Source: Myrica gale (lineage: Eukaryota; Streptophyta; Magnoliopsida; Fagales; Myricaceae). Taken from it: a stretch of DNA of 64,000 nt. Below, piece after piece: positions 1-9,799 of the stretch (position 1 is its first letter; every line of letters starts with the position of its first letter). Location of the stretch: assembly GCA_963930655.1 (NCBI GenBank), contig OZ005608.1, positions 13,764,001-13,828,000 of the forward strand, written 5' to 3'. The position numbers were made by a program, and so were the translations under genes. The notes beneath the pieces are model-generated. The model worked only from the letters and a program-made list of their open reading frames with translations, made no database searches and was not told where the DNA came from.

Positions 1-222
1 CATTCACGGGTATTCAACGTCGCTGAAAGAGGTTTTTCGCGCCGAATTGCAACAAAAAAATATCCGAGTTTTTGAAAAATCAAAATTTCGTCATGTAGTT
101 TTCGTCTTCTTTTTTCGCACCGGAAAAGTGGAGTGTTTCCAAATACCGGCGGAAATCTAATCCCGTTCAGATAAATATTTTTTCCGCACGAAAATCTTCT
201 CGGGGGCGGTAAAAAAGATGTT
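1..222 (-). other. Partial 5S spacer at left window edge
   Basis: This is the gene-proximal part of a spacer whose own gene lies mostly outside the window to the left. It carries the rare gcaaca mark at 48-53, otherwise seen only in the spacers after copies 8, 22 and 29. That places the left edge in the same local family as copies 8-11. Confidence 0.93.
211..216 (-). terminator. Pol III T6 terminator of copy 1
   Basis: On the RNA-like strand six T residues begin seven bases after the gene 3' end (AACATC then T6). A run of at least four T is the usual RNA polymerase III termination signal. The T6 run is kept in every unit I read, including next to truncated genes. The flanking bases vary (ACC, CCC or CCTG follow the run, and one family has AACATG before it). 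Confidence 0.88.
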
Positions 223-242
223 GGGGTGCAACACGAGGACTT

Positions 243-261
243 CCCAGGAGGTCACCCATCC
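243..261 (-). promoter_or_regulatory. Internal control region, C-box (+81 to +99) of copy 1
   Basis: The RNA-like strand reads GGATGGGTGACCTCCTGGG, the plant 5S C-box that TFIIIA binds. It is unchanged in the full-length copies; A101T in copies 101 and 106 falls just past its edge. The six truncated copies lack it entirely. Confidence 0.9.
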
Positions 262-276
262 TAGTACTACTCTCGC

Positions 277-292
277 CCAAGCGCGCTTAACT
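277..292 (-). promoter_or_regulatory. Internal control region, A-box (+50 to +65) of copy 1
   Basis: The RNA-like strand reads AGTTAAGCGCGCTTGG. This is the most variable part of the gene: position 59 is C or T, G51A changes it in four copies and C61T in six. In the truncated copies almost all of it is deleted. The intermediate element is expected at about 270-275. Confidence 0.88.
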
Positions 293-353
293 GCGGAGTT
301 CTGATGGGATCCGGTGCATTAGTGCTGGTATGATCGCACCCGTTATGTTTGTT

Positions 354-355
354 GC
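354..355 (-). promoter_or_regulatory. GC element near -13 of copy 1
   Basis: A GC dinucleotide lies at -14/-13, and a C lies at -1 (position 342). Plant 5S promoters are known to use a TATA-like motif near -28, a GC near -12 and a C at -1; all three can be placed here and are unchanged in the units I read. Confidence 0.7.
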
Positions 356-364
356 AATGAATTC

Positions 365-370
365 TTATAT
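365..370 (-). promoter_or_regulatory. TATA-like box (-29 to -24) of copy 1
   Basis: The RNA-like strand reads ATATAA just upstream of the gene, with TATAA at -28 to -24, the spacing known for plant 5S genes. It is present in all units read except upstream of four truncated copies, where it becomes TGTAA. Confidence 0.8.
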
Positions 371-618
371 GGATCCCTCTCACAGGGGAAATACATCCAT
401 TCACGGGTATTCAACGTCGCTGAAAGAGGTTTTTCGAGCCGAATTGCGACAAAAAAATATCCGAGTTTTTGAAAAATCAAAATTTCGTCATGTAGTTTTC
501 GTCTTCTTTTTTCGCACCGGAAAAGTGGAGTGTTTCCAAATACCGGCGGAAATCTAATCCCGTTCAGATAAATATTTTTTCCGCACGAAAATCTTCTCGG
601 GGCAGGAAAAAACATGTT

Positions 619-737
619 GGGGTGCAACACGAGGACTTCCCAGGAGGTCACCCATCCTAGTACTACTCTCGCCCAAGCACGCTTAACTGCGGTGTTCTGA
701 TGGGATCCGGTGCATTAGTGCTGGTAGGATCGCACCC
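619..737 (-). rRNA. 5S rRNA: 5S rRNA gene, copy 2 (C11/A45/T59)
   Basis: Full length. First member of the linked C11/A45 haplotype; A45 removes the predicted A32-T45 pair of helix III. The 3' flank has the aaaaaacatg form. T-type 5' spacer ending cttcacgg. Confidence 0.94.
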
Positions 738-1015
738 GTTATGTTTGTTGCAATGATTTCTTATATGGATCCCTCTCACAGGGGAAATACATCCATTCAC
801 GGGTATTCAACGTCGCTGAAAGAGGTTTTTCGCGCCGAATTGCGACAAAAAAATATCCGAGTTTTTGAAAAATCAAAATTTCGTCATGTAGTTTTCGTCT
901 TCTTTTTTCGCACCGGAAAAGTGGAGTGTTTCCAAATACCGGCGGAAATCTAATCCCGTTCAGATAAATATTTTTTCCGCACGAAAATCTTCACGGGGGC
1001 GGTAAAAAAGATGTT

Positions 1016-1134
1016 GGGGTGCAACACGAGGACTTCCCAGGAGGTCACCCATCCTAGTACTACTCTCGCCCAAGCGCGCTTAACTGCGGAGTTCTGATGG
1101 GATCCGGTGCATTAGTGCTGGTATGATCGCACCC
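1016..1134 (-). rRNA. 5S rRNA: 5S rRNA gene, copy 3 (A11/T45/C59)
   Basis: Full length; G-type 5' spacer; cttcacgg in the 3' flank. Confidence 0.96.
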
Positions 1135-1411
1135 GTTATGTTTGTTGCAATGATTTCTTATATGGATCCCTCTCACAGGGGAAATACATCCATTCACGGG
1201 TATTCAACGTCGCTGAAAGAGGTTTTTCGCGCCGAATTGCGACAAAAAAATATCCGAGTTTTTGAAAAATCAAAATTTCGTCATGTAGTTTTCGTCTTCG
1301 TTTTTCGCACCGGAAAAGTGGAGTGTTTCCAAATACCGGCGGAAATCTAATCCCGTTCAGATAAATATTTTTTCCGCACGAAAATCTTCTCGGGGCAGGA
1401 AAAAAGATGTT

Positions 1412-1530
1412 GGGGTGCAACACGAGGACTTCCCAGGAGGTCACCCATCCTAGTACTACTCTCGCCCAAGCACGCTTAACTGCGGTGTTCTGATGGGATC
1501 CGGTGCATTAGTGCTGGTAGGATCGCACCC
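1412..1530 (-). rRNA. 5S rRNA: 5S rRNA gene, copy 4 (C11/A45/T59)
   Basis: Full length, linked C11/A45 haplotype; 3' flank aaaaaagatg; G-type 5' spacer. Confidence 0.94.
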
Positions 1531-1808
1531 GTTATGTTTGTTGCAATGATTTCTTATATGGATCCCTCTCACAGGGGAAATACATCCATTCACGGGTATT
1601 CAACGTCGCTGAAAGAGGTTTTTCGCGCCGAATTGCGACAAAAAAATATCCGAGTTTTTGAAAAATCAAAATTTCGTCATGTAGTTTTCGTCTTCGTTTT
1701 TCGCACCGGAAAAGTGGAGTGTTTCCAAATACCGGCGGAAATCTAATCCCGTTCAGATAAATATTTTTTCCGCACGAAAATCTTCTCGGGGGCGGTAAAA
1801 AAGATGTT

Positions 1809-1927
1809 GGGGTGCAACACGAGGACTTCCCAGGAGGTCACCCATCCTAGTACTACTCTCGCCCAAGCGCGCTTAACTGCGGAGTTCTGATGGGATCCGG
1901 TGCATTAGTGCTGGTATGATCGCACCC
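1809..1927 (-). rRNA. 5S rRNA: 5S rRNA gene, copy 5 (A11/T45/C59)
   Basis: Full length; T-type 5' spacer. Confidence 0.96.
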
Positions 1928-2205
1928 GTTATGTTTGTTGCAATGATTTCTTATATGGATCCCTCTCACAGGGGAAATACATCCATTCACGGGTATTCAA
2001 CGTCGCTGAAAGAGGTTTTTCGCGCCGAATTGCGACAAAAAAATATCCGAGTTTTTGAAAAATCAAAATTTCGTCATGTAGTTTTCGTCTTCTTTTTTCG
2101 CACCGGAAAAGTGGAGTGTTTCCAAATACCGGCGGAAATCTAATCCCGTTCAGATAAATATTTTTTCCGCACGAAAATCTTCTCGGGGGCGGTAAAAAAG
2201 ATGTT

Positions 2206-2324
2206 GGGGTGCAACACGAGGACTTCCCAGGAGGTCACCCATCCTAGTACTACTCTCGCCCAAGCGCGCTTAACTGCGGAGTTCTGATGGGATCCGGTGC
2301 ATTAGTGCTGGTATGATCGCACCC
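2206..2324 (-). rRNA. 5S rRNA: 5S rRNA gene, copy 6 (A11/T45/C59)
   Basis: Full length; EcoRI-type 5' spacer with gagcc. Confidence 0.96.
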
Positions 2325-2601
2325 GTTATGTTTGTTGCAATGAATTCTTATATGGATCCCTCTCACAGGGGAAATACATCCATTCACGGGTATTCAACGT
2401 CGCTGAAAGAGGTTTTTCGAGCCGAATTGCGACAAAAAAATATCCGAGTTTTTGAAAAATCAAAATTTCGTCATGTAGTTTTCGTCTTCTTTTTTCGCAC
2501 CGGAAAAGTGGAGTGTTTCCAAATACCGGCGGAAATCTAATCCCGTTCAGATAAATATTTTTTCCGCACGAAAATCTTCTCGGGGCAGGAAAAAAGATGT
2601 T

Positions 2602-2720
2602 GGGGTGCAACACGAGGACTTCCCAGGAGGTCACCCATCCTAGTACTACTCTCGCCCAAGCACGCTTAACTGCGGTGTTCTGATGGGATCCGGTGCATTA
2701 GTGCTGGTAGGATCGCACCC
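2602..2720 (-). rRNA. 5S rRNA: 5S rRNA gene, copy 7 (C11/A45/T59)
   Basis: Full length, linked C11/A45 haplotype; G-type 5' spacer. Confidence 0.94.
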
Positions 2721-2998
2721 GTTATGTTTGTTGCAATGATTTCTTATATGGATCCCTCTCACAGGGGAAATACATCCATTCACGGGTATTCAACGTCGCT
2801 GAAAGAGGTTTTTCGCGCCGAATTGCGACAAAAAAATATCCGAGTTTTTGAAAAATCAAAATTTCGTCATGTAGTTTTCGTCTTCGTTTTTCGCACCGGA
2901 AAAGTGGAGTGTTTCCAAATACCGGCGGAAATCTAATCCCGTTCAGATAAATATTTTTTCCGCACGAAAATCTTCTCGGGGGCGGTAAAAAAGATGTT

Positions 2999-3117
2999 GG
3001 GGTGCAACACGAGGACTTCCCAGGAGGTCACCCATCCTAGTACTACTCTCGCCCAAGCGCGCTTAACTGCGGAGTTCTGATGGGATCCGGTGCATTAGTG
3101 CTGGTATGATCGCACCC
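2999..3117 (-). rRNA. 5S rRNA: 5S rRNA gene, copy 8 (A11/T45/C59)
   Basis: Full length; rare gcaaca 5' spacer, shared with copies 22 and 29 and the left window edge. Confidence 0.96.
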
Positions 3118-3395
3118 GTTATGTTTGTTGCAATGATTTCTTATATGGATCCCTCTCACAGGGGAAATACATCCATTCACGGGTATTCAACGTCGCTGAA
3201 AGAGGTTTTTCGCGCCGAATTGCAACAAAAAAATATCCGAGTTTTTGAAAAATCAAAATTTCGTCATGTAGTTTTCGTCTTCTTTTTTCGCACCGGAAAA
3301 GTGGAGTGTTTCCAAATACCGGCGGAAATCTAATCCCGTTCAGATAAATATTTTTTCCGCACGAAAATCTTCTCGGGGGCGGTAAAAAAGATGTT

Positions 3396-3514
3396 GGGGT
3401 GCAACACGAGGACTTCCCAGGAGGTCACCCATCCTAGTACTACTCTCGCCCAAGCGCGCTTAACTGCGGAGTTCTGATGGGATCCGGTGCATTAGTGCTG
3501 GTATGATCGCACCC
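3396..3514 (-). rRNA. 5S rRNA: 5S rRNA gene, copy 9 (A11/T45/C59)
   Basis: Full length; EcoRI-type 5' spacer. Copies 8-11 repeat the left edge to copy 3 at an offset of 3,173 bp. Confidence 0.96.
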
Positions 3515-3791
3515 GTTATGTTTGTTGCAATGAATTCTTATATGGATCCCTCTCACAGGGGAAATACATCCATTCACGGGTATTCAACGTCGCTGAAAGA
3601 GGTTTTTCGAGCCGAATTGCGACAAAAAAATATCCGAGTTTTTGAAAAATCAAAATTTCGTCATGTAGTTTTCGTCTTCTTTTTTCGCACCGGAAAAGTG
3701 GAGTGTTTCCAAATACCGGCGGAAATCTAATCCCGTTCAGATAAATATTTTTTCCGCACGAAAATCTTCTCGGGGCAGGAAAAAACATGTT

Positions 3792-3910
3792 GGGGTGCAA
3801 CACGAGGACTTCCCAGGAGGTCACCCATCCTAGTACTACTCTCGCCCAAGCACGCTTAACTGCGGTGTTCTGATGGGATCCGGTGCATTAGTGCTGGTAG
3901 GATCGCACCC
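3792..3910 (-). rRNA. 5S rRNA: 5S rRNA gene, copy 10 (C11/A45/T59)
   Basis: Full length, linked C11/A45 haplotype; 3' flank aaaaaacatg; T-type 5' spacer with cttcacgg. Confidence 0.94.
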
Positions 3911-4188
3911 GTTATGTTTGTTGCAATGATTTCTTATATGGATCCCTCTCACAGGGGAAATACATCCATTCACGGGTATTCAACGTCGCTGAAAGAGGTT
4001 TTTCGCGCCGAATTGCGACAAAAAAATATCCGAGTTTTTGAAAAATCAAAATTTCGTCATGTAGTTTTCGTCTTCTTTTTTCGCACCGGAAAAGTGGAGT
4101 GTTTCCAAATACCGGCGGAAATCTAATCCCGTTCAGATAAATATTTTTTCCGCACGAAAATCTTCACGGGGGCGGTAAAAAAGATGTT

Positions 4189-4307
4189 GGGGTGCAACAC
4201 GAGGACTTCCCAGGAGGTCACCCATCCTAGTACTACTCTCGCCCAAGCGCGCTTAACTGCGGAGTTCTGATGGGATCCGGTGCATTAGTGCTGGTATGAT
4301 CGCACCC
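4189..4307 (-). rRNA. 5S rRNA: 5S rRNA gene, copy 11 (A11/T45/C59)
   Basis: Full length; G-type 5' spacer. Copies 11-13 recur as 15-17 at 1,585 bp. Confidence 0.96.
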
Positions 4308-4585
4308 GTTATGTTTGTTGCAATGATTTCTTATATGGATCCCTCTCACAGGGGAAATACATCCATTCACGGGTATTCAACGTCGCTGAAAGAGGTTTTT
4401 CGCGCCGAATTGCGACAAAAAAATATCCGAGTTTTTGAAAAATCAAAATTTCGTCATGTAGTTTTCGTCTTCGTTTTTCGCACCGGAAAAGTGGAGTGTT
4501 TCCAAATACCGGCGGAAATCTAATCCCGTTCAGATAAATATTTTTTCCGCACGAAAATCTTCTCGGGGGCGGTAAAAAAGATGTT

Positions 4586-4704
4586 GGGGTGCAACACGAG
4601 GACTTCCCAGGAGGTCACCCATCCTAGTACTACTCTCGCCCAAGCGCGCTTAACTGCGGAGTTCTGATGGGATCCGGTGCATTAGTGCTGGTATGATCGC
4701 ACCC
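4586..4704 (-). rRNA. 5S rRNA: 5S rRNA gene, copy 12 (A11/T45/C59)
   Basis: Full length; 5' spacer of the ctaca/cggag type with one A missing from the A-run. Confidence 0.96.
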
Positions 4705-4981
4705 GTTATGTTTGTTGCAATGATTTCTTATATGGATCCCTCTCACAGGGGAAATACATCCATTCACGGGTATTCAACGTCGCTGAAAGAGGTTTTTCGC
4801 GCCGAATTGCTACAAAAAATATCGGAGTTTTTGAAAAATCAAAATTTCGTCATGTAGTTTTCGTCTTCGTTTTTCGCACCGGAAAAGTGGAGTGTTTTCA
4901 AATACCGGCGGAAATCTAATCCCGTTCAGATAAATATTTTTTCCGCACGAAAATCTTCTCGGGGGCGGGAAAAAAGATGTT

Positions 4982-5100
4982 GGGGTGCAACACGAGGACT
5001 TCCCAGGAGGTCACCCATCCTAGTACTACTCTCGCCCAAGCACGCTTAACTGCGGAGTTCTGATGGGATCCGGTGCATTAGTGCTGGTATGATCGCACCC
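4982..5100 (-). rRNA. 5S rRNA: 5S rRNA gene, copy 13 (A11/T45/T59)
   Basis: Full length; this haplotype matches the usual plant base at all three variable sites. A-7C in the promoter (gttatggttg); short ctaca 5' spacer. Confidence 0.96.
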
Positions 5101-5376
5101 GTTATGGTTGTTGCAATGATTTCTTATATGGATCCCTCTCACAGGGGAAATACATCCATTCACGGGTATTCAACGTCGCTGAAAGAGGTTTTTCGCGCCG
5201 AATTGCTACAAAAAATATCGGAGTTTTTGAAAAATCAAAATTTCGTCATGTAGTTTTCGTCTTCGTTTTTCGCACCGGAAAAGTGGAGTGTTTCCAAATA
5301 CCGGCGGAAATCTAATCCCGTTCAGATAAATATTTTTTCCGCACGAAAATCTTCTCGGGGCAGGAAAAAACATGTT

Positions 5377-5495
5377 GGGGTGCAACACGAGGACTTCCCA
5401 GGAGGTCACCCATCCTAGTACTACTCTCGCCCAAGCACGCTTAACTGCGGTGTTCTGATGGGATCCGGTGCATTAGTGCTGGTAGGATCGCACCC
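5377..5495 (-). rRNA. 5S rRNA: 5S rRNA gene, copy 14 (C11/A45/T59)
   Basis: Full length, linked C11/A45 haplotype; only 395 bp from copy 13; T-type 5' spacer with cttcacgg. Confidence 0.94.
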
Positions 5496-5773
5496 GTTAT
5501 GTTTGTTGCAATGATTTCTTATATGGATCCCTCTCACAGGGGAAATACATCCATTCACGGGTATTCAACGTCGCTGAAAGAGGTTTTTCGCGCCGAATTG
5601 CGACAAAAAAATATCCGAGTTTTTGAAAAATCAAAATTTCGTCATGTAGTTTTCGTCTTCTTTTTTCGCACCGGAAAAGTGGAGTGTTTCCAAATACCGG
5701 CGGAAATCTAATCCCGTTCAGATAAATATTTTTTCCGCACGAAAATCTTCACGGGGGCGGTAAAAAAGATGTT

Positions 5774-5892
5774 GGGGTGCAACACGAGGACTTCCCAGGA
5801 GGTCACCCATCCTAGTACTACTCTCGCCCAAGCGCGCTTAACTGCGGAGTTCTGATGGGATCCGGTGCATTAGTGCTGGTATGATCGCACCC
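5774..5892 (-). rRNA. 5S rRNA: 5S rRNA gene, copy 15 (A11/T45/C59)
   Basis: Full length; G-type 5' spacer. Confidence 0.96.
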
Positions 5893-6170
5893 GTTATGTT
5901 TGTTGCAATGATTTCTTATATGGATCCCTCTCACAGGGGAAATACATCCATTCACGGGTATTCAACGTCGCTGAAAGAGGTTTTTCGCGCCGAATTGCGA
6001 CAAAAAAATATCCGAGTTTTTGAAAAATCAAAATTTCGTCATGTAGTTTTCGTCTTCGTTTTTCGCACCGGAAAAGTGGAGTGTTTCCAAATACCGGCGG
6101 AAATCTAATCCCGTTCAGATAAATATTTTTTCCGCACGAAAATCTTCTCGGGGGCGGTAAAAAAGATGTT

Positions 6171-6289
6171 GGGGTGCAACACGAGGACTTCCCAGGAGGT
6201 CACCCATCCTAGTACTACTCTCGCCCAAGCGCGCTTAACTGCGGAGTTCTGATGGGATCCGGTGCATTAGTGCTGGTATGATCGCACCC
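6171..6289 (-). rRNA. 5S rRNA: 5S rRNA gene, copy 16 (A11/T45/C59)
   Basis: Full length; short ctaca 5' spacer. Confidence 0.96.
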
Positions 6290-6566
6290 GTTATGTTTGT
6301 TGCAATGATTTCTTATATGGATCCCTCTCACAGGGGAAATACATCCATTCACGGGTATTCAACGTCGCTGAAAGAGGTTTTTCGCGCCGAATTGCTACAA
6401 AAAATATCGGAGTTTTTGAAAAATCAAAATTTCGTCATGTAGTTTTCGTCTTCGTTTTTCGCACCGGAAAAGTGGAGTGTTTTCAAATACCGGCGGAAAT
6501 CTAATCCCGTTCAGATAAATATTTTTTCCGCACGAAAATCTTCTCGGGGGCGGGAAAAAAGATGTT

Positions 6567-6685
6567 GGGGTGCAACACGAGGACTTCCCAGGAGGTCACC
6601 CATCCTAGTACTACTCTCGCCCAAGCACGCTTAACTGCGGAGTTCTGATGGGATCCGGTGCATTAGTGCTGGTATGATCGCACCC
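6567..6685 (-). rRNA. 5S rRNA: 5S rRNA gene, copy 17 (A11/T45/T59)
   Basis: Full length; A-7C promoter change; short ctaca 5' spacer. Confidence 0.96.
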
Positions 6686-6962
6686 GTTATGGTTGTTGCA
6701 ATGATTTCTTATATGGATCCCTCTCACAGGGGAAATACATCCATTCACGGGTATTCAACGTCGCTGAAAGAGGTTTTTCGCGCCGAATTGCTACAAAAAA
6801 TATCGGAGTTTTTGAAAAATCAAAATTTCGTCATGTAGTTTTCGTCTTCGTTTTTCGCACCGGAAAAGTGGAGTGTTTTCAAATACCGGCGGAAATCTAA
6901 TCCCGTTCAGATAAATATTTTTTCCGCACGAAAATCTTCTCGGGGGCGGGAAAAAAGATGTT

Positions 6963-7024
6963 GGGGTGCAACCCTGCGGAGTTCTGATGGGATCCGGTGC
7001 ATTAGTGCTGGTATGATCGCACCC
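6963..7024 (-). pseudogene. Truncated 5S rRNA pseudogene, copy 18 (62 bp)
   Basis: Gene positions 52-109 are missing, with one extra C at the junction (gtgcaac then cctgcgg). The loss takes most of the A-box, the intermediate element and the whole C-box, so TFIIIA-dependent transcription is not expected and any RNA could not fold as 5S. The TATA-like box is still normal here. A-7C is present, as in copies 13 and 17, its likely full-length relatives. Confidence 0.95.
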
Positions 7025-7301
7025 GTTATGGTTGTTGCAATGATTTCTTATATGGATCCCTCTCACAGGGGAAATACATCCATTCACGGGTATTCAACGT
7101 CGCTGAAAGAGGTTTTTCGCGCCGAATTGCGACAAAAAAATATCCGAGTTTTTGAAAAATCAAAATTTCGTCATGTAGTTTTCGTCTTCTTTTTTCGCAC
7201 CGGAAAAGTGGAGTGTTTCCAAATACCGGCGGAAATCTAATCCCGTTCAGATAAATATTTTTTCCGCACGAAAATCTTCTCGGGGCAGGAAAAAAGATGT
7301 T

Positions 7302-7420
7302 GGGGTGCAACACGAGGACTTCCCAGGAGGTCACCCATCCTAGTACTACTCTCGCCCAAGCACGCTTAACTGCGGTGTTCTGATGGGATCCGGTGCATTA
7401 GTGCTGGTAGGATCGCACCC
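7302..7420 (-). rRNA. 5S rRNA: 5S rRNA gene, copy 19 (C11/A45/T59)
   Basis: Full length, linked C11/A45 haplotype; G-type 5' spacer. Copies 19-21 repeat 4-6 at 5,890 bp. Confidence 0.94.
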
Positions 7421-7698
7421 GTTATGTTTGTTGCAATGATTTCTTATATGGATCCCTCTCACAGGGGAAATACATCCATTCACGGGTATTCAACGTCGCT
7501 GAAAGAGGTTTTTCGCGCCGAATTGCGACAAAAAAATATCCGAGTTTTTGAAAAATCAAAATTTCGTCATGTAGTTTTCGTCTTCGTTTTTCGCACCGGA
7601 AAAGTGGAGTGTTTCCAAATACCGGCGGAAATCTAATCCCGTTCAGATAAATATTTTTTCCGCACGAAAATCTTCTCGGGGGCGGTAAAAAAGATGTT

Positions 7699-7817
7699 GG
7701 GGTGCAACACGAGGACTTCCCAGGAGGTCACCCATCCTAGTACTACTCTCGCCCAAGCGCGCTTAACTGCGGAGTTCTGATGGGATCCGGTGCATTAGTG
7801 CTGGTATGATCGCACCC
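7699..7817 (-). rRNA. 5S rRNA: 5S rRNA gene, copy 20 (A11/T45/C59)
   Basis: Full length; T-type 5' spacer. Confidence 0.96.
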
Positions 7818-8095
7818 GTTATGTTTGTTGCAATGATTTCTTATATGGATCCCTCTCACAGGGGAAATACATCCATTCACGGGTATTCAACGTCGCTGAA
7901 AGAGGTTTTTCGCGCCGAATTGCGACAAAAAAATATCCGAGTTTTTGAAAAATCAAAATTTCGTCATGTAGTTTTCGTCTTCTTTTTTCGCACCGGAAAA
8001 GTGGAGTGTTTCCAAATACCGGCGGAAATCTAATCCCGTTCAGATAAATATTTTTTCCGCACGAAAATCTTCTCGGGGGCGGTAAAAAAGATGTT

Positions 8096-8214
8096 GGGGT
8101 GCAACACGAGGACTTCCCAGGAGGTCACCCATCCTAGTACTACTCTCGCCCAAGCGCGCTTAACTGCGGAGTTCTGATGGGATCCGGTGCATTAGTGCTG
8201 GTATGATCGCACCC
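8096..8214 (-). rRNA. 5S rRNA: 5S rRNA gene, copy 21 (A11/T45/C59)
   Basis: Full length; EcoRI-type 5' spacer. Confidence 0.96.
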
Positions 8215-8491
8215 GTTATGTTTGTTGCAATGAATTCTTATATGGATCCCTCTCACAGGGGAAATACATCCATTCACGGGTATTCAACGTCGCTGAAAGA
8301 GGTTTTTCGAGCCGAATTGCGACAAAAAAATATCCGAGTTTTTGAAAAATCAAAATTTCGTCATGTAGTTTTCGTCTTCTTTTTTCGCACCGGAAAAGTG
8401 GAGTGTTTCCAAATACCGGCGGAAATCTAATCCCGTTCAGATAAATATTTTTTCCGCACGAAAATCTTCTCGGGGCAGGAAAAAAGATGTT

Positions 8492-8610
8492 GGGGTGCAA
8501 CACGAGGACTTCCCAGGAGGTCACCCATCCTAGTACTACTCTCGCCCAAGCGCGCTTAACTGCGGAGTTCTGATGGGATCCGGTGCATTAGTGCTGGTAT
8601 GATCGCACCC
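8492..8610 (-). rRNA. 5S rRNA: 5S rRNA gene, copy 22 (A11/T45/C59)
   Basis: Full length; gcaaca 5' spacer. The gcagg terminator flank on its 3' side normally accompanies the C11/A45 haplotype, so this copy looks recombinant. Confidence 0.96.
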
Positions 8611-8887
8611 GTTATGTTTGTTGCAATGATTTCTTATATGGATCCCTCTCACAGGGGAAATACATCCATTCACGGGTATTCAACGTCGCTGAAAGAGGTT
8701 TTTCGCGCCGAATTGCAACAAAAAAATATCCGAGTTTTTGAAAAATCAAAATTTCGTCATGTAGTTTTCGTCTTCTTTTTTCGCACCGGAAAAGTGGAGT
8801 GTTTCCAAATACCGGCGGAAATCTAATCCCGTTCAGATAAATATTTTTTCCGCACGAAAATCTTCTCGGGGCAGGAAAAAACATGTT

Positions 8888-9006
8888 GGGGTGCAACACG
8901 AGGACTTCCCAGGAGGTCACCCATCCTAGTACTACTCTCGCCCAAGCACGCTTAACTGCGGTGTTCTGATGGGATCCGGTGCATTAGTGCTGGTAGGATC
9001 GCACCC
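8888..9006 (-). rRNA. 5S rRNA: 5S rRNA gene, copy 23 (C11/A45/T59)
   Basis: Full length, linked C11/A45 haplotype; counterpart of copy 2; T-type 5' spacer with cttcacgg. Confidence 0.94.
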
Positions 9007-9284
9007 GTTATGTTTGTTGCAATGATTTCTTATATGGATCCCTCTCACAGGGGAAATACATCCATTCACGGGTATTCAACGTCGCTGAAAGAGGTTTTTC
9101 GCGCCGAATTGCGACAAAAAAATATCCGAGTTTTTGAAAAATCAAAATTTCGTCATGTAGTTTTCGTCTTCTTTTTTCGCACCGGAAAAGTGGAGTGTTT
9201 CCAAATACCGGCGGAAATCTAATCCCGTTCAGATAAATATTTTTTCCGCACGAAAATCTTCACGGGGGCGGTAAAAAAGATGTT

Positions 9285-9403
9285 GGGGTGCAACACGAGG
9301 ACTTCCCAGGAGGTCACCCATCCTAGTACTACTCTCGCCCAAGCGCGCTTAACTGCGGAGTTCTGATGGGATCCGGTGCATTAGTGCTGGTATGATCGCA
9401 CCC
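9285..9403 (-). rRNA. 5S rRNA: 5S rRNA gene, copy 24 (A11/T45/C59)
   Basis: Full length; counterpart of copy 3; G-type 5' spacer. Confidence 0.96.
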
Positions 9404-9680
9404 GTTATGTTTGTTGCAATGATTTCTTATATGGATCCCTCTCACAGGGGAAATACATCCATTCACGGGTATTCAACGTCGCTGAAAGAGGTTTTTCGCG
9501 CCGAATTGCGACAAAAAAATATCCGAGTTTTTGAAAAATCAAAATTTCGTCATGTAGTTTTCGTCTTCGTTTTTCGCACCGGAAAAGTGGAGTGTTTCCA
9601 AATACCGGCGGAAATCTAATCCCGTTCAGATAAATATTTTTTCCGCACGAAAATCTTCTCGGGGCAGGAAAAAAGATGTT

Positions 9681-9799
9681 GGGGTGCAACACGAGGACTT
9701 CCCAGGAGGTCACCCATCCTAGTACTACTCTCGCCCAAGCACGCTTAACTGCGGTGTTCTGATGGGATCCGGTGCATTAGTGCTGGTAGGATCGCACCC
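9681..9799 (-). rRNA. 5S rRNA: 5S rRNA gene, copy 25 (C11/A45/T59)
   Basis: Full length, linked C11/A45 haplotype; counterpart of copy 4. Confidence 0.94.

Larger units (their letters stand above)
223..341 (-). rRNA. 5S rRNA: 5S rRNA gene, copy 1 (A11/T45/C59)
   Basis: This is the reference copy: 119 bp, starting GGGTGCGATC and ending GTTGCACCCC on the RNA-like strand. The ends pair to form the terminal helix (1-GGGTGCGA-8 with 111-TTGCACCC-118). A-box and C-box are intact. Pol III transcription is expected from the C at -1, with the TATA-like box at -28 and a T6 terminator 7 nt downstream. Its product is the 5S rRNA of the cytosolic large ribosomal subunit. I set the ends by the terminal helix and by my memory of the plant 5S consensus, so either end could be off by one base. 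C59 differs from the T I recall as usual in plants. The 5' spacer is of the EcoRI type (gaattc at 359-364). Confidence 0.97.
342..618 (-). other. Representative 5S intergenic spacer (277 bp)
   Basis: The spacer holds no gene. In order from copy 1 it has the 5' promoter region, a second BamHI site (371-376), a T/A-rich middle and the T6 terminator of the next gene. Spacers differ at a few recurring marks used below: EcoRI (gaattc for gatttc), gagcc or gcgcc, gcgaca or gctaca or gcaaca, ccgag or cggag, cttcT or cttcG before the T-run, tttcc or ttttc, and gttcaga or gttgaga (the latter with one T fewer in the following run). Terminator-side sequence is ggcggt, ggcggg, ggcagg or gcagg. 'T-type' and 'G-type' below refer to the cttcT/cttcG mark. 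'5' spacer' means the spacer at higher coordinates. Confidence 0.93.
619..4307 (-). repeat. Domain I block, first copy (gene copies 2-11)
   Basis: The order of gene haplotypes and spacer marks in copies 2-11 recurs in copies 23-32 at a constant offset of 8,269 bp. Shared details include cttcacgg flanks, aaaaaacatg terminator flanks, EcoRI spacers and the gcaaca spacer. The one difference I noticed is a T to G at 10285. Confidence 0.88.

Noticed and set aside
4800..4830. Frameshifted protein gene at the ctaca/cggag spacers
   Set aside because: The missing A only disrupts a spurious antisense frame; it is a spacer indel polymorphism.
6963..7024. Truncated copies as a new small RNA gene
   Set aside because: They lack the internal control region that 5S transcription needs, and four of six also lost the TATA-like box. 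Decay is the simpler reading; RNA data could change this.
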